48,521 nt of DNA from positions 1-48,521 of the forward strand of contig CAIYDQ010000217.1 in NCBI GenBank assembly GCA_903925075.1, in the 5' to 3' direction. The notes below the pieces were generated by a model. The model was not told where the DNA came from. It did not search any database and worked only from the letters and a program-made list of their open reading frames with translations. Position numbers and translations under genes: made by a program. Of the stretch, positions 44,250 to 48,521 are shown piece after piece. Within the stretch, counting starts at the first letter, position 1. Each line of letters begins with the position of its first letter. The DNA is from an uncultured Geobacter sp. (GTDB taxonomy: Bacteria > Desulfobacterota > Desulfuromonadia > Geobacterales > Geobacteraceae).

Positions 44250-44993
44250 ATGCAGATCCTGGTAAGCATCGACGACACCGACAACCTGGAGAGCCGCGGC
44301 ACCGGCGAATTGGCGTCGTTGATCGCCGAAGAGCTGGAGAGTAACGGTTGGGGGCGCTCAGGTTTCGTCACTCGTCATCAACTGCTGGTCCATCCCGACA
44401 TCCCCTATACCTCGCACAACAGCGCCATGTGCTTCACGGCGGAGATCAACGAGGACGCTTTGGACAAAGTCATCTCCCATGCCGGCGCGTTCCTGCGAAG
44501 AGAAAGCGCCCCGGAAGCCGATCCCGGTCTGTGCGTGGCGGTGGTCGACAAGGTGACGGGGTCGGATCGGCTGCTTGCCTTCGGACGTCAGGCAAAGGAG
44601 GAGGTGCTGACCAAGGAGGACGCCTACGGCTTGGCAGCCTCCCTGGGGGTGCATCTGTCCGAGCATGGCGGCACCGGTCAGGGAGTGATCGGCGCGTTGG
44701 CGGGCGCGGGGCTGCGCCTGGGCGGCAACGACGGCCGTCTGAAAGGGAGCGTCAAGACGCCGGAGGGCGCCGCGCTGCTGAAGGTCCGGGAGTTGCGCGA
44801 ACTGCCGGAGGTGGACAAGGTTGCCTGCGTGGCGGGCGGGGTCGTGCGGGACGACGACCTGGTGCGCCTGGGCGACAAGGCGAAGACCGTGATGCTGGGA
44901 GGGGCCTCGGTGTTGCTGGTCTCGGCAGTGGAGCCGGACGGCAGCCAGGTCCGTTGGCAGACCCTGCACCGGAAAGAGTTGAAGGGGTATTGA
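44250..44993 (+). CDS. TiaS-like (agmatinylcytidine synthetase N-domain-like) protein in a transport operon
   Basis: 247 residues from the ATG at 44250 behind GAGGAGAG; the open frame back to 44106 runs through the riboswitch. ILVSIDDTDNLESRGTGELA and HPDIPYTSHNSAMCFTAEI match the kinase-like domain of archaeal TiaS, which uses the D-D-T-D motif for phosphate and nucleotide binding. GGTGQGVIGALAGAGLRLGG is a second conserved block. Full TiaS is about 420 residues and modifies tRNA-Ile2; this short form cannot be assumed to do that. Control by a Moco-type riboswitch and linkage to oxyanion transport suggest a kinase-like or ligand-sensing role in metal-oxyanion or cofactor handling. The actual function is unknown. 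Confidence 0.7.
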   Translation: MQILVSIDDTDNLESRGTGELASLIAEELESNGWGRSGFVTRHQLLVHPDIPYTSHNSAMCFTAEINEDALDKVISHAGAFLRRESAPEADPGLCVAVVDKVTGSDRLLAFGRQAKEEVLTKEDAYGLAASLGVHLSEHGGTGQGVIGALAGAGLRLGGNDGRLKGSVKTPEGAALLKVRELRELPEVDKVACVAGGVVRDDDLVRLGDKAKTVMLGGASVLLVSAVEPDGSQVRWQTLHRKELKGY

Positions 44994-44996
44994 GCG

Positions 44997-46136
44997 ATGT
45001 GGAGCAAGGACGAGACGGGCGCTTTGACTTTCGAAGGCGGCAAGGAGAGCTGGGGCGCCGCCGCCGCCGTTGCGGCCGGGTGCGGCTCGTTTGTCCCGGA
45101 CGTCGAAGAGGAGATGGTCGCCGACGATGAGCGATCCTGTTACAACTGCCGCTACCGGCGCTGGACGGTGAACTCCTTCACCTGTCAAGCACAAAGAGGT
45201 TTCATGTCTTTCGAAGATGTCCCGATGCACCGGAGAAAATTTCTGGCTCTGGCGACGACGGCGCTGGCGGCAGGTTCCAGCCTGCTGGCGAAGTCTACCT
45301 CGGCGCAGGCGGGCGATGCCGCCGCCGTCCCCGCCGCCCGGAGCCACCGGGCCGTTGCTGCCCATCCGGGCCTCCTTCGCGTTGCCAGCGTCCCGACCGC
45401 CGTCGAAGGGGGAGTGCTGCCGAGTCTGATCGAGTCCTTCGAGTCGCAGACCGGGCTCAAGGTTGCCTTGACGGCCGACGACGATCCCTACACCTTGGCC
45501 AAGGAGGGGAAGGTCGACCTGGTGATTTCCCACTTCGGCCATCGCGATGCCGAAGCCTTCGTCATGAAGGGGTTCGGACTGTGGCCGCAGACGGTGTTCT
45601 CCAACCAACTCGGACTCTTCGGGCCGGCTTCCGATCCAGCCAAGATCCGGGGCATGTCCAACCTGGTGCAGGCCTTTGCCAGGATCGCCGAGACCGGGTC
45701 GCCGTATGTGCTCGACGACACCAAAGGGATCAGGTATCTCACCGAAATCCTCTGGCATGCCGCGGGCAAGCCGGCCAAGGCGGGGTGGTTTATCGATCGG
45801 GGAGTCAGCAAGGGCGAGGCGATTGCGCTTGCCGAGCAGCAAAAGGCCTACGTGTTCTGGGGCATCACCCCCTTCGTCCGCGAACAAAAAGGGACGCACG
45901 CGGCGCTCGTGCCGCTGGTCACGGCAGACCCGTTGCTGCAAAGGATCATGGTCTCCGTCGTGGTCAATGCCGAGCGGGTGCCGGGCGTAAACCCGGACGA
46001 CGCCGTCCGGTTCCAGAAGTTCCTGCTTTCGCCGGCAACCCAGGCAAGCATCATGAAGATTCGCTACCCCGGCGTCGAACAGGCGGTCTGGACGCCTGCC
46101 GGCCGCAACAATGCGGGTTCGATACTGCCGCGATGA
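44997..46136 (+). CDS. TupA-like oxyanion-binding protein fused in frame behind a Cys-motif leader
   Basis: 379 residues if read from the ATG at 44997, 3 bp after the previous stop. Residues 1-65 form a small domain ending SCYNCRYRRWTVNSFTC (C-x2-C...C). From residue 70 comes MSFEDVPMHRRKFLALATTA, a twin-arginine signal (RRKFL), with its own AAGAGG five bases before the ATG at 45204. The rest is a periplasmic binding fold: LRVASVPTAVEGGVLPSLIE, DLVISHFGHRDAEAFVMKGF, YVLDDTKGIRYL and GWFIDRG. It follows the pattern of TupA-type tungstate-binding proteins. Probably two products exist: a short leader or full fusion, and a Tat-exported binder from the internal start. Confidence 0.78.
   Translation: MWSKDETGALTFEGGKESWGAAAAVAAGCGSFVPDVEEEMVADDERSCYNCRYRRWTVNSFTCQAQRGFMSFEDVPMHRRKFLALATTALAAGSSLLAKSTSAQAGDAAAVPAARSHRAVAAHPGLLRVASVPTAVEGGVLPSLIESFESQTGLKVALTADDDPYTLAKEGKVDLVISHFGHRDAEAFVMKGFGLWPQTVFSNQLGLFGPASDPAKIRGMSNLVQAFARIAETGSPYVLDDTKGIRYLTEILWHAAGKPAKAGWFIDRGVSKGEAIALAEQQKAYVFWGITPFVREQKGTHAALVPLVTADPLLQRIMVSVVVNAERVPGVNPDDAVRFQKFLLSPATQASIMKIRYPGVEQAVWTPAGRNNAGSILPR
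45194..45206 (+). promoter_or_regulatory. internal ribosome binding site and start inside the TupA-like frame
   Basis: AAGAGG (45194-45199) followed by TTTC and ATG (45204-45206), in frame with the long reading frame. The new N-terminus would place the Tat signal HRRKFLALATTALAAG at the front, where a signal peptide must be to work. This decides that at least part of the protein is likely initiated here. Confidence 0.55.
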
Positions 46137-46173
46137 CCCGCGCCGGTTTGCGCCGGCCCGGTCTGCCAGGGAC

Positions 46174-47562
46174 ATGGATGTGCTGACAATCAACGCTCTT
46201 ACCTACCGCTACCCCGGCGCCACGGCCGCAGCACTCTTGGACGTTTCCCTGGCGGTGCGGGCCGGAGAGTTCATCTGCCTCACCGGCGACTCCGGCTGCG
46301 GCAAGACCACCTTGCTGCTCGCCATCAAGGGGCTGTTGCGCGGCGGCCGCCTGACGGGCGAGATAGCGATTGCCGCGCCTCCCGGCGACGACGAGTGGTC
46401 GCTCCCGGCGGGCCTCGTCTTCCAAAACGCCGAATCGCAGATCCTCTGCACGACCGTGGCCGAAGAGGTCGCCTTCGGGCCGGAAAACCTCTGCGCCCCC
46501 GCTTGGGTGATAGCCGACCGTATCCGGGAGGCCTTGCGGCAAGTGGGGCTCGACGACTGCGAGCCGCGCAACGTGGAGCGCTTTTCGGCCGGTCAGAAGC
46601 AGCGCCTGACCATCGCATCGGTGCTGTCCATGCACCCCTCGCTGCTGTTGCTCGACGAGCCGACCTCGCAACTGGATCTGCAGGGCAAACGGGACCTCTG
46701 CTCGCTGCTCGCCGGGCTCAAGGGGAAGGGGTTCACCATAGTCATGGCGGAGCACGATCCGCGCCCTTTCGCCGCGGTCATCGACCGTTATCTCCCCATG
46801 GAGAAGGGCCGGGTCGGCGCCGCGACCGAGGCCATGCCGGCCCCCGGACGCTATGCGCCCAAGGACGCGCTCAACCTGCCACCCGCCGCGCCCGGCGAGG
46901 CGGCGGCCGTCATCGTCGTTAGGGATCTCGGACTTAGCTATCCCGAAACCGGCGAGGTATTCAGCGAGGTGAACCTTCGGGTCGGGCGGGGCGAGCGAGT
47001 GCATCTCTTCGGCAGCAACGGCGAGGGAAAATCCAGCCTGCTCCGCTCTCTGGCCGGCCTGGAGCAACCCGGAAGCGGGACGGTGGAGATCGCCGGCATG
47101 GCCCGGCCGCGCCCCGAGCAACTGCCGGGCAAGGTGGGGGTGCTGTTCCAGAACCCGTCCCGGCAGTTATTCGCCGAGAGCGTGCAGGAAGAAGTCGCCT
47201 TCAGTCTGCGCCGGTTGGGGCGCTCCAAAAGCGAGACCGAGCTCGAAGTGGCGCAAGCCCTGAGCCTTTGCGGCATCGAACATCTGGCCGAGCGGGCGCC
47301 GCTCACCCTTAGTTTCGGGGAACAGCACCGGGTCGCCCTGGCCGCCGTGCTGGCCCCGAAGCCCGCCGTGCTGCTGCTGGACGAGCCCTTCGCCGGGCTC
47401 GATTTCCCGCAACGGCTGTCGCTTTTGGAGATATTGGGGGCGATGCCCGGCAGGTACGGCACCACCATAGTGATCGCCTCGCACGACGAGCTACCCGACC
47501 GGCGCTGGGCCGAGCGCACGCTGCAACTCACCGGGGGGCGTCTTGGCGAAACCGGCCGTTAA
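46174..47562 (+). CDS. ECF-type double ABC ATPase (EcfA1-EcfA2 fusion)
   Basis: 462 residues from the ATG at 46174. ATPase domain 1 (about 1-215): Walker A GDSGCGKTT, Q-loop GLVFQNAESQILCTTVAEEV, signature FSAGQKQRLTIAS, Walker B LLLLDEPTSQLD, H-loop MAEHD. Domain 2 (about 245-460): [66 protein letters not shown]. Two ATPases in one chain with the FQN-x-E/PSxQ-x(2)-x-V-x-E-E-V/AFG pattern are typical of ECF importers such as CbiO/YkoD. It overlaps the T-component gene by 20 bp. Confidence 0.92.
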   Translation: MDVLTINALTYRYPGATAAALLDVSLAVRAGEFICLTGDSGCGKTTLLLAIKGLLRGGRLTGEIAIAAPPGDDEWSLPAGLVFQNAESQILCTTVAEEVAFGPENLCAPAWVIADRIREALRQVGLDDCEPRNVERFSAGQKQRLTIASVLSMHPSLLLLDEPTSQLDLQGKRDLCSLLAGLKGKGFTIVMAEHDPRPFAAVIDRYLPMEKGRVGAATEAMPAPGRYAPKDALNLPPAAPGEAAAVIVVRDLGLSYPETGEVFSEVNLRVGRGERVHLFGSNGEGKSSLLRSLAGLEQPGSGTVEIAGMARPRPEQLPGKVGVLFQNPSRQLFAESVQEEVAFSLRRLGRSKSETELEVAQALSLCGIEHLAERAPLTLSFGEQHRVALAAVLAPKPAVLLLDEPFAGLDFPQRLSLLEILGAMPGRYGTTIVIASHDELPDRRWAERTLQLTGGRLGETGR

Positions 47563-48325
47563 AAATCCCGGACACAAGCTGCTTCGCTCCAGCGACTACG
47601 CCTGCCAATACCTGACCCACGACTCGCCGGTCCACCGGCTGGGGGCGGGGTGGAAGATCGCCCTCGGCACCTTGCTGAGCGCTTTGGCCGTGGGGGCGCG
47701 CACCCCGGGAGAACTGCTGGCCCTGATCCTGGCGGCGCTGGTCTACTACTTCTCGGCCAAGCTGACGCCGTTCGACCTGTGGCGCGACGTCCGTTTTTTC
47801 GTGTTCCAGGCAGCGCTGATCGTCGGCCTCTACTGCCTTTTGAGCGGCGTGGCCAAGGGGCTTTGGCCCGGCATCCGGCAGTCGGCCCAGATCATCCTCT
47901 TTTACATACCGGGAGCGGTGCTCTTGCGCACCACCCGCACCGCCGACATGATGCGCGGCCTGCGGCGGGTCGTCCCCTACCGGCTCTCTTTCCTGGTGTT
48001 CGTCAGCATCAGGTTCGTGCCCTTTTTTCTGCGCGAGCTGGACGAGATCATGACTGCGCAGCGGCTGCGCGGAGCGCGCCTGCTCCCCCGCCAGTTGCTC
48101 GATCCGCGCAACTGGGGCGATCTGTTCCACTGTCTTTTGCTGCCGCTCATGGTCCGGGCGCTGAAGACGGCCGACGACGTGGCCCTGTCGGCCGAGGCCC
48201 GGGAGTTCGGCCGCCGCCGGCAGCGCACCTTCTACGACCCCGGTTTTTCGCAAGTTCCCCGTCCCTCCAGCGTGAAAGGGGAAGACGCAGGTCGCGTTGA
48301 GGCACGAAACGCGACGTTGCCATGA
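47543..48325 (+). CDS. ECF transporter T component (EcfT/CbiQ-like)
   Basis: 260 residues from a TTG start behind GGGGGG. About five hydrophobic segments (IALGTLLSALAVGARTPGEL; FFVFQAALIVGLYCLLSGVA; IILFYIPGAVLLRTTRTADM; YRLSFLVFVSIRFVPFFLRE). The two coupling motifs that contact the ATPases are visible as AQRLRGARL and SAEAREFGRR. The last dozen residues (AGRVEARNATLP) are encoded by a REP-like element, so the native C-terminus was changed by its insertion. No S component gene is seen in the window; it may lie just beyond the end, or the TupA-like protein may replace it. Confidence 0.88.
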   Translation: MAKPAVKNPGHKLLRSSDYACQYLTHDSPVHRLGAGWKIALGTLLSALAVGARTPGELLALILAALVYYFSAKLTPFDLWRDVRFFVFQAALIVGLYCLLSGVAKGLWPGIRQSAQIILFYIPGAVLLRTTRTADMMRGLRRVVPYRLSFLVFVSIRFVPFFLRELDEIMTAQRLRGARLLPRQLLDPRNWGDLFHCLLLPLMVRALKTADDVALSAEAREFGRRRQRTFYDPGFSQVPRPSSVKGEDAGRVEARNATLP

Positions 48326-48356
48326 CGGCGCGGGGGAAACATCGGCGTTCACGGCG
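48287..48356. repeat. REP-like palindromic element, degenerate copy
   Basis: GCAGGTCGCGTTGAGGCACG followed by AAACGCGACGTTGCCATGACG matches the first half of copies A and B; the second half (GGCGTTCACGGCGAAG) is only loosely complementary. It overlaps the end of the EcfT-like gene and provides its stop codon. Confidence 0.7.
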
Positions 48357-48403
48357 AAGGAGAAAGGGGAGGGCGATGCCCTTTTTAAGATTAAAACTAA
48401 TCT

Positions 48404-48423
48404 AAATTCGGCATGCCGAATTT
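48404..48423. promoter_or_regulatory. perfect 20-bp palindrome, possible operator
   Basis: AAATTCGGCATGCCGAATTT reads the same on both strands. It lies in AT-rich DNA after the last gene, in what looks like the upstream region of a gene beyond the window edge. It may be a dimeric-repressor operator; no known regulator is recognised. Confidence 0.45.
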
Positions 48424-48521
48424 GGCCTTAACTTATTGAATTCTGGTCTCATGAGGGGAAATTTGGGAACTTTAAGTCGAACTATTATAGGAAAATATCT
48501 CATGTGTCGCAGGCAGGCACC

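Noticed and set aside
44358-46193. 611-residue minus-strand open frame opposite the TiaS-like and TupA-like genes
   Set aside because: Low-information Arg/Gly-rich antisense frame with no recognisable domain.

Overview
The window reads as a chromosomal segment of a GC-rich, Gram-negative, probably anaerobic deltaproteobacterium, most likely of the Geobacter group (Desulfobacterota/Geobacterales). This placement is inferred from gene content and style: a periplasm and outer membrane (TonB receptor, ExbB/ExbD, lipoprotein and Tat signals), a siroheme/ferredoxin-type sulfite reductase, many glycosyltransferases, a chemoreceptor and several molybdenum/tungsten uptake systems. No rRNA, tRNA, CRISPR array, transposase or prophage was recognised.

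Region 1 (1-15.3 kb, + strand) is a surface-polysaccharide (O-antigen/exopolysaccharide) locus. It holds three SAM methyltransferases, a GT9-like transferase, GT4 transferases including an 817-residue tandem double GT4, an O-antigen-ligase/polymerase-like membrane protein, a GT2 transferase, a WecG/TagA-type transferase and a WecA/MraY-type initiating phosphotransferase with a long extra membrane domain. The first few kb are visibly more AT-rich than the rest, so the locus is a mosaic. A methyl-accepting chemotaxis protein (15.5-17.1 kb) and an orphan modBC pair (17.3-19.0 kb, no modA) follow.

Region 2 (19.0-29.8 kb) is a sulfur-assimilation island. A seven-gene minus-strand operon encodes a MetY-like sulfhydrylase, a ThiS-like carrier with a masked C-terminus, a ThiF/MoeB-type activating enzyme, a JAMM protease, a sulfite reductase, a TusA-like protein and MnmA. 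It matches protein-thiocarboxylate-dependent homocysteine synthesis as known from Wolinella. Divergently, an Rrf2 regulator precedes cysP-cysT-cysW-cysA and then cysK. A small exported protein and a convergent Gate-domain membrane protein follow.

Region 3 (31.6-48.3 kb) is the most interesting part: a molybdenum/tungsten acquisition super-locus. Two tandem Moco-type riboswitches, each with its own intrinsic terminator and with a ModE-like operator upstream, precede a TonB-dependent receptor, a FepB/MolA-like lipoprotein, a FecCD-type permease, its ATPase and a dedicated TonB-ExbB-ExbD set. Next come ModD and ModA behind a second ModE-like site, then an XdhC-like protein and a CoxE-like VWA protein. 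A third Moco-type riboswitch with a promoter, a ModE-like half-site and a terminator then controls a TiaS-like protein, a TupA-like oxyanion-binding protein fused in frame behind a Cys-rich leader, a fused double ECF-type ATPase and an EcfT-type membrane protein. No S component is visible. Read together, the cell appears to pull molybdate/tungstate across the outer membrane with TonB energy and across the inner membrane by at least three routes (ModABC, Mol/Fec type, ECF-like). The products would feed Moco/Wco enzyme maturation, with supply gated by cofactor-sensing RNA.

A family of REP-like palindromic repeats is scattered through region 3 (34.5, 39.7, 41.6 and 48.3 kb).
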